DNA of 48,518 nt from Moheibacter stercoris (GCF_040545805.1 NZ_JBEPMO010000018.1:1-48518); one strand, 5' to 3'; positions 15,342-24,272 are shown, numbered from the stretch's first letter. Program-made: numbers and translations. Notes: generated by a model not told the origin, from the letters alone.

Positions 15342-15893
15342 ATGAGCTCAGAAATGAATCAACTTCAACCCAAGGAAATCCTTTCAATTCTAGAAAAACG
15401 ATTCCAAGACCATCCCAATCGTCATCCAAAAATTGAATGGTCCAAAATTGAAAAATCCTTAAATTCCAATCCAAAACTTCTCCAAGTTGTAACCAAAATG
15501 GAAATGACTGGAGGCGAACCCGATATCATCGCATTGGGCAAAAACCTATACTTTGTCGACTGTTCCAAAGAATCTCCCAAAGACAGAAGAAGTTTGTGCT
15601 ATGATCAAGATGCATGGGAGAAAAGAAAACAACACAAACCCAGCTCAACAGTTGAGGCAGAGGCTGCCAATATCGGCGTGGAACTATTGACCGAAAACGA
15701 TTATTTGGAATGGCAGAGATTCGGTCCTTTTGATGAAAAAACCTCCTCATGGATCGAAACGCCAAAAGAACTCAGAAAATTAGGGGGAGCTTTGTTTGGT
15801 GACCATCGATTTGGACGAACTTTTATTTACCATAACGGAGCCGATTCCTATTATGGATCTCGTGGCTTTCGTGGAAAAATAAAAATTGATTAA
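15342..15893 (+). CDS. DUF4256 family protein
   Basis: 183 residues, cytoplasmic. The pattern MEMTGGEPDIIALG, FVDCSKESPKDRRSLCYDQ, AWEKRKQHKPSSTVEAEAA and LFGDHRFGRTFIYHNGADSYYGSRGFRG is characteristic of DUF4256, a widely distributed single-domain family with no assigned reaction that I know of. The length is normal for the family. It sits alone between the acidic protein gene and nhaA, on the same strand, with about 50-100 bp gaps. Confidence 0.85.
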   Translation: MSSEMNQLQPKEILSILEKRFQDHPNRHPKIEWSKIEKSLNSNPKLLQVVTKMEMTGGEPDIIALGKNLYFVDCSKESPKDRRSLCYDQDAWEKRKQHKPSSTVEAEAANIGVELLTENDYLEWQRFGPFDEKTSSWIETPKELRKLGGALFGDHRFGRTFIYHNGADSYYGSRGFRGKIKID

Positions 15894-15927
15894 CAGTCAA
15901 ATTAGGGCTTATCCATTTCGTTTTTTG

Positions 15928-15935
15928 TAGTTTTG
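15928..15935 (+). promoter_or_regulatory. -7 promoter element for nhaA
   Basis: TAGTTTTG fits TAnnTTTG. It overlaps an in-frame ATG at 15933, so the true start of nhaA is the ATG at 15963. Confidence 0.6.
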
Positions 15936-15962
15936 TTCGTTTTAATTTCAAAGCGAAAAACA

Positions 15963-17294
15963 ATGTCTACCACAAAAAAATATCCGATCGATAAAATCAC
16001 AACTCCTTTTCAAAAGTTCATCCAACAAGAAAAATCGGGTGGCTTGGTCTTGGGAATCAGTGTAGTATTGGCCTTATTTTTGGCAAATTCACCATGGGCA
16101 GAAAGCTATCACCATTTTTTTGAACACAAACTGGGATTTTTATGGGATGGCGAAACCTATTTCAATTTCAATCTGCACCATTGGATCAATGATGGATTAA
16201 TGGCGATATTCTTTTTCGTCGTGGGATTGGAATTAAAACGAGAAATTATTGCAGGTGAATTGGCAAATCCTCGAAAAGCTCTTTTGCCCATTATAGCTGC
16301 TCTTGGGGGAATGATTGTTCCCGCATTGATTTATATTTCTTTGAATCCAGTCGGAGAAGTAAGTGCTGGTTGGGGAATTCCGATGGCAACCGATATTGCT
16401 TTTGCCTTGGGCGTTTTGTATTTATTAGGAGATCGAATTCCTCTTTCCTTGAAAGTTTTTTTAACGGCTTTGGCTATTGTCGATGATTTAGGAGCCGTTT
16501 TGGTCATTGCTTTTTTCTATACCTCTGAAATTTCCATGACCAGTTTAGGATTAGGTTTTTCATTTTTAGCCATTATGTATGCAGGAAATAAATTGGGCGT
16601 TCGTTCGAATCTATTTTATGCGATATTCGGAATTTTAGGAGTTTGGACTTGTTTCCTTTTATCAGGAGTTCATGCAACGATTGCGGCGGTTTTGGCTGCA
16701 TTTACCATTCCAGCTGATGTACGTTTGAAAGAAAATACCTATGTGCAAAAAATTCAAAATCATTTGAAGAAATTTCAAGGAATTGATCCCAATGATCAAA
16801 TCCCAACTTTGACCAACGATCAATTGCATATTCTAGATCATATCAAATCCGATACCCAGAAAGCCATCCCGAGTTTGCAACAATTGGAACATGCCATGCA
16901 TCCGTTCGTGACCTTTTTTGTATTGCCCATTTTTGCTTTGGCCAATGCAGGAGTTTCCTTTTTGGACATCGAAATGGACCAAATTTTCAACACCCATGTT
17001 GCGCTTGGTGTAGCCTTAGGTTTATTGGTGGGAAAAGTTGTGGGTGTATTTGGCTTTACATGGATAGCTGCGAAACTTAAAATCGCTCCATTTCCAGCTG
17101 GAATGACACATCAAAACCTATTGGGTTTATCACTTTTAGCTTCCATTGGTTTCACCATGTCTTTGTTTGTCACTTCACTAGCATTCACGCATTCCGAATA
17201 CGTTACCCAAGCCAAAATTGGAATTTTTGCCGCATCCCTAATTGGAGGGATATTGGGATTTTTACTTCTGAAACGAAATAAAGTAATTAAATAA
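15963..17294 (+). CDS. nhaA: Na+/H+ antiporter NhaA
   Basis: A 443-residue inner-membrane antiporter (E. coli NhaA has 388). The ion-binding residues are present: D144 in ATDIAFALG and the pair D174-D175 in ALAIVDDLGAVLV. The charged TM helix with ELKREIIAGEL and the late VTFFVLPIFALANAGVSF are also diagnostic. It exports Na+ in exchange for protons and so sets internal pH and salt. The extra length includes a cytoplasmic loop of about 70 residues (RLKENTYVQKI ... QQLEHAMH), which is also common outside Proteobacteria. It is monocistronic, with its own promoter at 15928. Confidence 0.95.
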   Translation: MSTTKKYPIDKITTPFQKFIQQEKSGGLVLGISVVLALFLANSPWAESYHHFFEHKLGFLWDGETYFNFNLHHWINDGLMAIFFFVVGLELKREIIAGELANPRKALLPIIAALGGMIVPALIYISLNPVGEVSAGWGIPMATDIAFALGVLYLLGDRIPLSLKVFLTALAIVDDLGAVLVIAFFYTSEISMTSLGLGFSFLAIMYAGNKLGVRSNLFYAIFGILGVWTCFLLSGVHATIAAVLAAFTIPADVRLKENTYVQKIQNHLKKFQGIDPNDQIPTLTNDQLHILDHIKSDTQKAIPSLQQLEHAMHPFVTFFVLPIFALANAGVSFLDIEMDQIFNTHVALGVALGLLVGKVVGVFGFTWIAAKLKIAPFPAGMTHQNLLGLSLLASIGFTMSLFVTSLAFTHSEYVTQAKIGIFAASLIGGILGFLLLKRNKVIK

Positions 17295-17332
17295 TTAACA
17301 TACTGATTATTAGGGCATTCTACATTTTCAAT

Positions 17333-17363
17333 TTGTATTTTATTGATTTTTTTTGTAGATTTG
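17333..17363 (+). promoter_or_regulatory. Promoter of the zinc-ribbon gene (-33 TTG, -7 TAGATTTG)
   Basis: TTG at 17333-17335 and TAGATTTG at 17356-17363 are 20 bp apart, which matches the Bacteroidota promoter layout well. Confidence 0.6.
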
Positions 17364-17390
17364 TAGTCCAAACTTACTTATCCTAATATT

Positions 17391-17741
17391 ATGGCAAATT
17401 GCTTAGAATGTGGCGACAAGATCATTGGACGTTCAGACAAAAAATTCTGTAATGATGGTTGCCGAAACACGTACAACAACAAGCTGAATCGAGATTCTTC
17501 AGCTCTTATGAAAACCATTCATAAGAAACTTCGTAACAATTATAAAATTTTAGCAGATCTAAAATTTGTGGATGGCAAAATCAAAATCAAACAAGACAAA
17601 ATCACGTCAGAAGGCTTTGATTACGACTACTTTACGCAAGTTAAATCTTACAAAAACGGGGCAGAATATCGTTTTTTATACGATATTGGATACAAAATTC
17701 TGGATGATGGCAACTTACTGGTTGTCAAAACTGAATCCTAA
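17391..17741 (+). CDS. Small zinc-ribbon protein of unknown function
   Basis: 116 residues. The first 25 hold a CxxC...CxxxC set (C4, C7, C20, C24: NCLECGDKIIGRSDKKFCNDGC), a probable zinc knuckle. After it comes a basic helix (RNTYNNKLNRDSSALMKTIHKKLRNNYKIL) and a C-terminal strand-rich part. It may bind nucleic acid, but this is only a guess from charge and zinc motif. It has its own promoter and is convergent with the next gene. The type is conserved in Flavobacteriia as a hypothetical protein. Confidence 0.7.
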   Translation: MANCLECGDKIIGRSDKKFCNDGCRNTYNNKLNRDSSALMKTIHKKLRNNYKILADLKFVDGKIKIKQDKITSEGFDYDYFTQVKSYKNGAEYRFLYDIGYKILDDGNLLVVKTES

Positions 17742-17770
17742 ATTTAAGCATTATAAATTAAATTTCTAGG

Positions 17771-18712
17771 CTACAGCTTTTCCACGGCCTCTTTGGGGCT
17801 GGGAAAAATTGTACCGCTTCGAGGGTCGGATTGCTTTCCTCCAAATCCCATTCTTTCTGGAGATAATTCCTCTGACATCAACTTTAATTGTTGGATGTAT
17901 TTCTCATCTCCAATCTTTTTCAGAGCCCAAATTGCTAATACTTTCTCAAAATTTGTGTGCAATTCACTTAGTTGTGAATCTATCAAATAGTTTTTGGAAT
18001 TTTTGGATTTATCATTTCCCAATAATTGTATCGCCGAAACTCTTAAATGAAAATTCTCAGAAGTAACGAACTTTTCCAAGTCTTCAAATTTTACTGATAA
18101 ATCCACCAAATAAGCGGTTTCCATCGCAGCATGTTGATGGTAAAAATTTTCAATTTCATTTTCTGAAAATCCTGCAGGATCCAAGGCTAAATAATAATCC
18201 ACAAAATCATTGACTTGTCGTCTGTCAAATTTTTTATTTTTGATGTAATTCCAGATATTTTTATAGGTGAATTCGTAAATGTCTTGTGGTAAAATCGCTT
18301 TGTGATAACTATGTCTATAAGTTGCTTCTACAAAATGATCTTCGTCTAAGGCTGCGAAACCTGCTGTCGGTGTTGGCAAACTATAATTCCCTTTGTCATT
18401 TTTCTTAAGAAACAAATAATACAATTGGTCCTTTTTCAAACTAAAATTAGGCGCCTTATCCGAAACTCCAGTTGGACGGAATAAAAAATATCCATCAATG
18501 ATCACATTGGCTTCGCGAATGTTTCCTCCAATGTTTTCCAAAATATACAAGGACATTTCCTCTCCCGAATTGGCGGTAATTTTTCCCAATACCAAATAAT
18601 CTGATTGTTCTATTATTTCTTTTTGCCATGGCTCATCCCATGTTTGTGCTTTCAAGTTTGTAGGCAAACAACTAAATGCTAAGATGAAAATGAATGAGAA
18701 TAAATATTTCAT
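17771..18712 (-). CDS. Secreted protein with C-terminal HEAT-like segment
   Basis: 313 residues with a signal peptide (MKYLFSFIFILAFSCLPTNLKAQ). The N-terminal domain contains IEQSDYLVLGKITANSGEEMSLYILE, a strand-rich part seen in flavobacterial exported proteins. The last 110 residues have paired amphipathic helices (LRVSAIQLLGNDKSKNSK and EKVLAIWALKKIGDEKYIQQ) that look like HEAT-type repeats, a protein-binding scaffold. No catalytic motif is visible. It is 32 bp downstream of pepE on the same strand, so the two may share a transcript. Confidence 0.65.
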   Translation of the reverse strand: MKYLFSFIFILAFSCLPTNLKAQTWDEPWQKEIIEQSDYLVLGKITANSGEEMSLYILENIGGNIREANVIIDGYFLFRPTGVSDKAPNFSLKKDQLYYLFLKKNDKGNYSLPTPTAGFAALDEDHFVEATYRHSYHKAILPQDIYEFTYKNIWNYIKNKKFDRRQVNDFVDYYLALDPAGFSENEIENFYHQHAAMETAYLVDLSVKFEDLEKFVTSENFHLRVSAIQLLGNDKSKNSKNYLIDSQLSELHTNFEKVLAIWALKKIGDEKYIQQLKLMSEELSPERMGFGGKQSDPRSGTIFPSPKEAVEKL

Positions 18713-18744
18713 TTCTTAATTTTTATGAAATATAGGAAATTTTT

Positions 18745-19455
18745 CTAAAAAATGACTTGGCCTGGCGCAATTTCAATAGGAGATTTTCCTTTCTCAAATA
18801 ATCTTGCAGTCAATGATCCTTTGAGGTTGATTTCACCATTTTGAACCTCTAGCCAACTACCTTCTCGTAAGCCCAAAACTGCTTGATCGTTGAAATGATG
18901 AAATTCTTGAATACGCATTTCTCTTGTTTCTCCTTTATGCGTCGAATTCGGATCTGGATCTAAATAATGCGGATTGATATTGAAAGGCAAAAATCCTAAG
19001 GCATCAAAACTTGGCGGATAAACAATGGGCATATCGTTGGTGGTTCCAATGGTCATTCCCGTTAAATTGCTTCCTGCACTACTGCCCATGTACGGTGTTC
19101 CGTTTGCGACGACAGTTTTCAAAGTTTCCATTAAATCCAATTCGTACAAAGTTTTCACTAACAAAAAAGTATTTCCACCTCCGACAAAAATGGCTTGTGC
19201 ATTTTGAATAGCCGCTTTCGGATTCTCAAATTCATGAATTCCTCTCACTTCCACTCCTTTTTGCGCAAATGCTTTTTGGGGCGCAAGGGTATATTCTTCA
19301 TAACTCAATCCAGATGGCCTAGCGTAGGGAATGAACAAAATTTCCGAAGCATTCAAAAATTCAACGGCTTCTTCTAAAATATATTCTAAATAACCGCTTC
19401 CATGAATGGTACTTGTACTAGCTGCTAAAATTCGATAATTCGGATGGATGTTCAT
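18745..19455 (-). CDS. pepE: Dipeptidase E (alpha-aspartyl dipeptidase, peptidase S51)
   Basis: 236 residues, normal for PepE (E. coli 229). The nucleophile elbow is G124-S-S126-A-G-S-N with S126 as catalytic Ser; H163 in FNINPHYLDPD and the acidic residue in TTNDMP complete the likely catalytic set. AIFVGGGNTFLLV and the FHHFNDQAVLGLREGSWL tail are typical. It should cleave Asp-X dipeptides in the cytoplasm. The family is reliable; substrate scope is presumed from relatives. It is divergent from the outer-membrane protein gene at 19540. Confidence 0.92.
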   Translation of the reverse strand: MNIHPNYRILAASTSTIHGSGYLEYILEEAVEFLNASEILFIPYARPSGLSYEEYTLAPQKAFAQKGVEVRGIHEFENPKAAIQNAQAIFVGGGNTFLLVKTLYELDLMETLKTVVANGTPYMGSSAGSNLTGMTIGTTNDMPIVYPPSFDALGFLPFNINPHYLDPDPNSTHKGETREMRIQEFHHFNDQAVLGLREGSWLEVQNGEINLKGSLTARLFEKGKSPIEIAPGQVIF

Positions 19456-19511
19456 ACACTAAACTTGTCGTTAAATGAAGGTTTCTTTTCTGCAAATTTC
19501 AAACTTTTTTG

Positions 19512-19519
19512 TAGTTTCG
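19512..19519 (+). promoter_or_regulatory. -7-like element (TAnnTTCG) for the 19540 gene
   Basis: TAGTTTCG deviates at one position from TAnnTTTG; the same variant occurs before xth (21749). It lies inside the longer frame starting at 19444, supporting the start at 19540. Confidence 0.45.
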
Positions 19520-19539
19520 TCTCCATAGACCTAAATTTT

Positions 19540-20430
19540 ATGTGGAAAAAATCGCTTCTAACTGCTTTCAGCTTCATTCAACTAGGAATCTTTGCGCAAA
19601 CCAACAACGATCCATTGTATATAAACTACAATTTCTTTCCTAGTCGAGATATGAAAAATTTTGACGGAAGTTCGACTTATAGTCAAATCGAAGCCAATTT
19701 ATTTCTTCCTGGAATTAAAATTGGCGAAACAACTGAAATCTTCACCAATTTGAATTACAAATCCAATTCTTATGGAACGGAAGATTTACCAGAAGAGATT
19801 TTCCCAGAACAATTGCACGACATCCGTTTGGGATTCATCGTTCGACATAAAATTTCAGAGAATTGGGAAGCGATTTTAGCTCCGAGATTAAATGCTCGAA
19901 CCGATTTCAAAGAGGAGTTTGGGAAACGCGATTTATTTCCGAGTGTCCATATGTTGGGTTTACGCACAGCTCCCAAAAATCCAAATTTAACTTACGGTTT
20001 AGGAATTAGCTATAACAACGAAGCCAAAAAGAACTTGGTGATTCCCTTGGCATTTTTGCAATACCAAGGCGAAGATTTCCGTGTGTATACCATCATTCCA
20101 AGTTTTTTTTATTTCTTAATGACGCCAACCGAGAAATTTGAATATGGACTTAGCGTCAATCTAGAAGCAGGATTATTTCACGTAGATCGCTTCAATATGG
20201 ATGATTCTCCGAATTATTTAGCGATTCAAAACACTACCATTGCGCCAACGATTGGGTATAATTTTTTCAAAAATTTCTGGTTCAATGCCAAAGCTGGCTA
20301 TGCAATTCCTGGAAAATACCATATGCTGGATGCTGATTTTGAAGTTTTGCCCGAATTTGAAAAAAATAATTTAAAAGGAGGATTTTATGCCAATGTTGGC
20401 GTGAGTATGCGATTAAAAAATCAACCTTAA
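19540..20430 (+). CDS. Outer-membrane barrel-like protein (DUF6268-like)
   Basis: 296 residues from the start at 19540, which gives the signal peptide MWKKSLLTAFSFIQLGIFAQ; the frame from 19444 would bury it. The mature part is dense in alternating aromatic strands (DIRLGFIVRHKI, WEAILAPRLNARTDF, NLTYGLGISYNNE, EYGLSVNLEAGLF) and ends with FYANVGVSMRLKNQP, like an outer-membrane beta-barrel of about 10-12 strands. I associate it with the DUF6268 group, but only loosely. Transport or porin activity is not evident. It converges on the monooxygenase gene. Confidence 0.7.
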   Translation: MWKKSLLTAFSFIQLGIFAQTNNDPLYINYNFFPSRDMKNFDGSSTYSQIEANLFLPGIKIGETTEIFTNLNYKSNSYGTEDLPEEIFPEQLHDIRLGFIVRHKISENWEAILAPRLNARTDFKEEFGKRDLFPSVHMLGLRTAPKNPNLTYGLGISYNNEAKKNLVIPLAFLQYQGEDFRVYTIIPSFFYFLMTPTEKFEYGLSVNLEAGLFHVDRFNMDDSPNYLAIQNTTIAPTIGYNFFKNFWFNAKAGYAIPGKYHMLDADFEVLPEFEKNNLKGGFYANVGVSMRLKNQP

Positions 20431-20436
20431 GTTGAA

Positions 20437-21588
20437 TTAAATTTTCATAAAATCTTCTTCCAACAAACGCTTCATTTGACCATGAACGATGGAGTCAGGA
20501 AGCAATCGGATCATTTGGTTTCTAGCAAGTGCTAAAATTGGATTGTCCAATTGTGCCACTTTTCCAGCCATCTCAGACTTATCGATGATGTATTGGGTTC
20601 GAGCCAATCGACGTTTTTCAAAATTGGAACAAGCCTTTTGCCAATCATGTTGTTTCAATTCTTCTTGTAAAACCGCCACATCTTCTATTGCCATACAAGC
20701 ACCTTGACCCATATTGGGCGTGGTTGCATGGGCAGCATCTCCGAGTAATAAGATTCGATTGAAATGAAATATCGAAATCGGTTTGATGTCGACGATTGGT
20801 GTGCTGATCAATTCCTTTTCATTACTCAAATCCAACAATTCCCGAATCATTGGAAAATAAGAGTCAAACCGATTTTTTAATTCTTCTAAACTGAATTCTG
20901 GAATTCCATCTTTTAAGTTGGAATTGATGCATGCATACCAATAAATCCGATTTTCAGTCAAAGGCGAAATTCCAAATCGACCTTTCGTTCCCCAAACTTC
21001 CGTTCCTTCATGAAGTTGCATTTTTTCCCACTTAACGACCGAACGCCAACACCAATAGCCAGCATAACGTGGTTCTGAATTTGGAATCAAACTTTGTCTC
21101 AAAGTAGAATTCACGCCATCAGCCGCAATCACAAAGTCAAAATCAGAATGAGAACCGTCTTGAAAATAAAGCCTAACATTTTCATTATTTTGTTCAAATT
21201 GAATGATTTTTTTATCGGTCAAAATCAAATTCTCACCCAATTCTTTCACCAATAGTTGATGCAATTCAGCCCGATGAACCACAAAATTATCGGTATCATA
21301 GTTTTGTTTGATTCGGTCTGTAGCTGTTTTGTGGATGATTTTTTCTTGTGAATCAACAAGTTGAAACTGCGTCAAATGGTTGGAAATTTCTTTTACTTGA
21401 TTTTCTAATCCTAACAATTCAAAGCCTTTCATGGCATTGGAAGCCAGTCCAATTCCGGCACCAATTCCTCTCACCTTCTCTGCCGCCTCAAAAACCACCA
21501 CCTGAAAACCTAAATTTCGCAACATGATTCCAGCTGTTAATCCTGCGATTCCTGCTCCTACAATTCCTATTTTTAGGTTCGATTTCAT
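20437..21588 (-). CDS. FAD-dependent monooxygenase (class A flavoprotein)
   Basis: 383 residues. The FAD-binding GxGxxG is G10-A-G-I-A-G, with a V-V-F-E-A beta-strand end 22 residues on; DG motif F-V-I-A-A-D-G-V-N-S-T-L-R; and G-D-A-A-H-A-T-T-P-N-M-G-Q-G binding the FAD ribityl. This is the PHBH-fold class A family (relatives: salicylate hydroxylase, TetX). It hydroxylates an aromatic or related compound with NAD(P)H and O2. Resemblance to TetX is family level only and does not show tetracycline degradation. It is monocistronic; a TATTTTCG-like -7 on the minus strand is at 21594-21601. Confidence 0.88.
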   Translation of the reverse strand: MKSNLKIGIVGAGIAGLTAGIMLRNLGFQVVVFEAAEKVRGIGAGIGLASNAMKGFELLGLENQVKEISNHLTQFQLVDSQEKIIHKTATDRIKQNYDTDNFVVHRAELHQLLVKELGENLILTDKKIIQFEQNNENVRLYFQDGSHSDFDFVIAADGVNSTLRQSLIPNSEPRYAGYWCWRSVVKWEKMQLHEGTEVWGTKGRFGISPLTENRIYWYACINSNLKDGIPEFSLEELKNRFDSYFPMIRELLDLSNEKELISTPIVDIKPISIFHFNRILLLGDAAHATTPNMGQGACMAIEDVAVLQEELKQHDWQKACSNFEKRRLARTQYIIDKSEMAGKVAQLDNPILALARNQMIRLLPDSIVHGQMKRLLEEDFMKI

Positions 21589-21703
21589 CTCAACGAAAAT
21601 ACTTCTTAAATCGATGATTATCTATGATGTTTCTTAGGTAATCCAATTTATCCAAAAAATAAAATTATTTCTAATTATAGTTTCAGTTTGTTTAAGAACA
21701 ATT

Positions 21704-21742
21704 TAATTTCTAATTTCTAATTTCTAATTTCTAATATCTAAT
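21704..21742 (+). repeat. Heptad tandem repeat TAATTTC before xth
   Basis: About five near-perfect copies of a 7-bp unit (TTTCTAA) lie in tandem just upstream of the xth promoter. It is a simple repeat that may vary in copy number and so alter promoter spacing. Such heptads seem common in flavobacterial spacers, from memory. Confidence 0.7.
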
Positions 21743-21748
21743 AATTCT

Positions 21749-21756
21749 TACTTTCG
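21749..21756 (+). promoter_or_regulatory. -7-like element directly before the xth start codon
   Basis: TACTTTCG (TAnnTTCG variant) ends 4 bp before the ATG at 21761, so transcription would begin at or within the start codon, implying a leaderless mRNA. Confidence 0.5.
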
Positions 21757-21760
21757 CAGG

Positions 21761-22534
21761 ATGAAAGTCATCAGTTACAATGTCAATGGAATTCGCGCTG
21801 CTATGCGCAAAGGTTTGAACGAATGGATCGCAGCAGCACAACCCGATGTTTTATGTTTGCAAGAAACCAAAGCCAATGAAGATCAGATTGCCGATGAAAT
21901 GGCAGTTTTGACCGATTTGGGGTACCATTCGTATTGGCATTCTGCAACCAAAAAAGGATACAGTGGTGTTGCCATTTTGAGCAAAGAAAAACCTATGCAT
22001 GTAGAATTTGGAACGGGAATCGACTACATCGATTTTGAAGGTCGTGTCATCCGAGCTGACTTTCCGAATTTTTCTGTGATTAGTGTTTATGTACCATCGG
22101 GAACGAATATGGACAGATTGGATTTCAAGATGAAATTCTGCCATGATTTCCTTATATACATTCGCGAATTGCGTATTTCACATCCGAATTTGGTGATTTG
22201 TGGAGATTACAACATTTGTCACGAAGCCATTGACATTTGGGATCCCATCAGAAATGCAAAAGTTTCGGGTTTCTTACCAATGGAACGCGAATGGCTTTCG
22301 AGTTACCTTCAAGAATGTGATTTGATAGATTCGTTTCGCTATTTCGTCAAAGAACCGCATCATTATAGTTGGTGGAGTATGCGTTTTCAAAGTGTTCGTT
22401 TGGAAAACAAAGGTTGGAGAATCGACTACAATATGGTCACTCGTCCTTTGGAAAAATACATGAAACGCGCTTTTATCTTACCCGAAGCCAAACATTCAGA
22501 TCATTGTCCCGTTGGCGTGGAATTTGAATTTTAA
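21761..22534 (+). CDS. xth: Exodeoxyribonuclease III
   Basis: 257 residues of the exonuclease III / AP endonuclease fold. Catalytic motifs visible: N7-G-I-R-A at the start, CLQETKANEDQ with the metal-binding Glu, GYSGVAILSK, VICGDYNICHE with the Asp-Asn pair, YSWWSMRFQ for DNA binding, RIDYNMVT and the C-terminal HSDHCPVG with the catalytic His. The enzyme cuts DNA at abasic sites and degrades 3' ends in base excision repair. Its start is fixed by the very short or absent leader and the absence of another in-frame ATG nearby. It is not in an operon. Confidence 0.95.
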   Translation: MKVISYNVNGIRAAMRKGLNEWIAAAQPDVLCLQETKANEDQIADEMAVLTDLGYHSYWHSATKKGYSGVAILSKEKPMHVEFGTGIDYIDFEGRVIRADFPNFSVISVYVPSGTNMDRLDFKMKFCHDFLIYIRELRISHPNLVICGDYNICHEAIDIWDPIRNAKVSGFLPMEREWLSSYLQECDLIDSFRYFVKEPHHYSWWSMRFQSVRLENKGWRIDYNMVTRPLEKYMKRAFILPEAKHSDHCPVGVEFEF

Positions 22535-22632
22535 TTTTCAAATCATTCGTAATTGGAACAAAATTTGGTTTTCACCATTGAATTAAACATCAATTACATG
22601 GTGAAACTTTCCATTTAACCCTAAATTAACGA

Positions 22633-23418
22633 ATGATGAAAAACAAAATTTGGATTTTAGCAATTGCATTTGCTGCAATTCTAGCTAGCTGTAACAACGA
22701 TGATAACGGGAATTCTTCCGACACGGCTCAATTGGAATTGAGATTAACCGATGGACCTGCTGATTATGATGCGATTTTATTGGATATTCAACGTATAGAA
22801 TTTAAATTAAACAATGAAGAAGGATTGGAATTTCCTTTTGCAAATCCTGGAATTTATGATTTATTGGAATTGAACAATGGTGTGGATTTATTGTTGGGAA
22901 ACCATCATTTGCCCGTTGGAAATTTGAAACAAATGCGATTGATTTTAGGACCAAACAATACAATCATCGTCAATGGCGTGGAACATCCACTTCAAACACC
23001 TTCCGCACAACAAAGTGGACTGAAGTTCAATGTTAATCATATCCTAGAACCAGGAATGGCGTATAAAATGTGGATCGATTTTGATGCAGGAAAATCCATT
23101 GTTGAAACTGGAAATGGTGGCTATATTTTGAAACCTGTCATCCGAACTTTCACCGATTTAACAAACGGAATGATTGAAGGAAAAGTATTACCGATTGAAT
23201 CTTTGACTACGGTTTATGCGATGCAAAATCAATCGGATACGATTGCGACCGCTTTGCCCAACTTAGATGGATATTTTAAATTCATGGGATTGCCAGAAGG
23301 AAACTACCGATTGGTTTTTGATGCGCAGAATCCAGCTTTTTCCGATAAAGAAATTAGTCCTGTAAGTGTTGTATTTGGACAAATCAACAACTTAGGCGAT
23401 ATTATTATGACTCCTTAA
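22633..23418 (+). CDS. DUF4382 lipoprotein
   Basis: 261 residues with the signal MMKNKIWILAIAFAAILASC (lipid Cys at residue 20) followed by an Asn/Asp-rich linker. The DUF4382 domain runs from about 33 to 170 (LELRLTDGPADYDAILLDI ... VNHILEPGMAYKMWIDFDAG). The last 85 residues (NGMIEGKVLPIESLTTVY ... PEGNYRLVFDAQNPAF) look like a carboxypeptidase-regulatory beta-sandwich. It is probably outer-membrane anchored; the ligand is unknown. A start at 22636 is equally possible. A strong terminator follows. Confidence 0.8.
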   Translation: MMKNKIWILAIAFAAILASCNNDDNGNSSDTAQLELRLTDGPADYDAILLDIQRIEFKLNNEEGLEFPFANPGIYDLLELNNGVDLLLGNHHLPVGNLKQMRLILGPNNTIIVNGVEHPLQTPSAQQSGLKFNVNHILEPGMAYKMWIDFDAGKSIVETGNGGYILKPVIRTFTDLTNGMIEGKVLPIESLTTVYAMQNQSDTIATALPNLDGYFKFMGLPEGNYRLVFDAQNPAFSDKEISPVSVVFGQINNLGDIIMTP

Positions 23419-23442
23419 AAAATTAGGATATGTTTTTTTAGA

Positions 23443-23476
23443 AAAGATGAATTTCAATTGAAGTTCATCTTTTTTT
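23443..23476 (+). terminator. Intrinsic terminator after the DUF4382 gene
   Basis: AAAGATGAA (23443-23451) pairs with TTCATCTTT (23464-23472), followed by a T run. It separates this gene from 23491. Confidence 0.85.
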
Positions 23477-23490
23477 TGTATTTTGGATAG

Positions 23491-24198
23491 ATGAATTTCA
23501 CCATTCCAAAACCTTGTCATGAAAATTGGGAAACTATGCTTCCCGAACAAAAGGGTCGTTTTTGTGAAGTATGTCAAAAATCTGTGTTGGATTTTACCAA
23601 AATTACTGACCAGCGAATTCTAGAAAATTTGAATCAATCAGAGGTTTGCGGGAAAATAACCTTAAAACAATTAGATAGAATTAATCAGAAAGAATCACAA
23701 AATCCTTTAGTACCAACTTCCTATATTTTTAAAATCTCCACGTTTCTAAGTTTTTTAACAACTCCAGTTTTATGTTATTCCCAAGAAAAGAATAAAATAG
23801 AAATAGTTGAAAAAAAGAATATTTCAGAGACCGAAATACCTACAACTGACTATTACATTTTCAAAAGTCAAGTAATAGATATTGATTCTTTTCCAATATC
23901 AGATGCTTATATTGAAGTTATGGACACAGATATTTTTGTTTTTGCAGATAGCGAAGGTATGTTTTCAATAAACATCCCAAATTGGATTGAAAATCCAATG
24001 CTTATTTTCGTAGAACCAACCAATCAGGAATCTTACACATTTCCTATCAACACCTTAAGCGACAAAATACAACTTAACAATCATCCAGAACTAGAATTAT
24101 ATGTTATGGGGTATTTCGTGAGAAAAAGAACCTTTGCTGGTAAAATTCTGCACACAATTTCCTATCCATTTCGAAAAATTGTTCAACTCTTGGATTAA
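23491..24198 (+). CDS. Bacteroidota protein with Cys-containing N-terminal motif and regulatory-like beta domain
   Basis: 235 residues. The N-terminal module P-C-H-E-N-W-E-T-M-L-P-E-Q-K-G-R-F-C-E-V-C-Q-K-S-V-L-D-F-T is a recurrent start in Bacteroidota membrane proteins and may bind a metal with its Cys residues. A hydrophobic stretch (FKISTFLSFLTTPVLCYS, about 79-97) follows. The later part (YYIFKSQVIDIDSFPISDAYIEVMD ... FADSEGMFSINIP) is like a carboxypeptidase-regulatory beta-sandwich, probably outside the cytoplasm. No function known to me. Confidence 0.65.
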   Translation: MNFTIPKPCHENWETMLPEQKGRFCEVCQKSVLDFTKITDQRILENLNQSEVCGKITLKQLDRINQKESQNPLVPTSYIFKISTFLSFLTTPVLCYSQEKNKIEIVEKKNISETEIPTTDYYIFKSQVIDIDSFPISDAYIEVMDTDIFVFADSEGMFSINIPNWIENPMLIFVEPTNQESYTFPINTLSDKIQLNNHPELELYVMGYFVRKRTFAGKILHTISYPFRKIVQLLD

Positions 24199-24242
24199 TG
24201 TCGAAAATTCAAATACTTAATTTCTTAGAATTTCAAATTTAC

Positions 24243-24250
24243 TATCTTTG
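24243..24250 (+). promoter_or_regulatory. -7 promoter element for ffh
   Basis: TATCTTTG followed by C matches the Bacteroidota -7 motif, 23 bp before the ATG. Confidence 0.6.
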
Positions 24251-24272
24251 CAATCCAAAATAATCGAGAGCA

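Noticed and set aside
20437..21588. Tetracycline-inactivating TetX-type resistance gene
   Set aside because: The protein has the class A flavin monooxygenase fold, but TetX-specific residues cannot be verified by sight and many housekeeping members share these motifs.
21704..21742. CRISPR-like repeat
   Set aside because: The 7-bp unit is a simple tandem repeat without spacers.
23491..24198. Zinc-finger regulator
   Set aside because: The Cys residues do not follow a standard zinc finger, and the rest is a membrane/exported beta domain.
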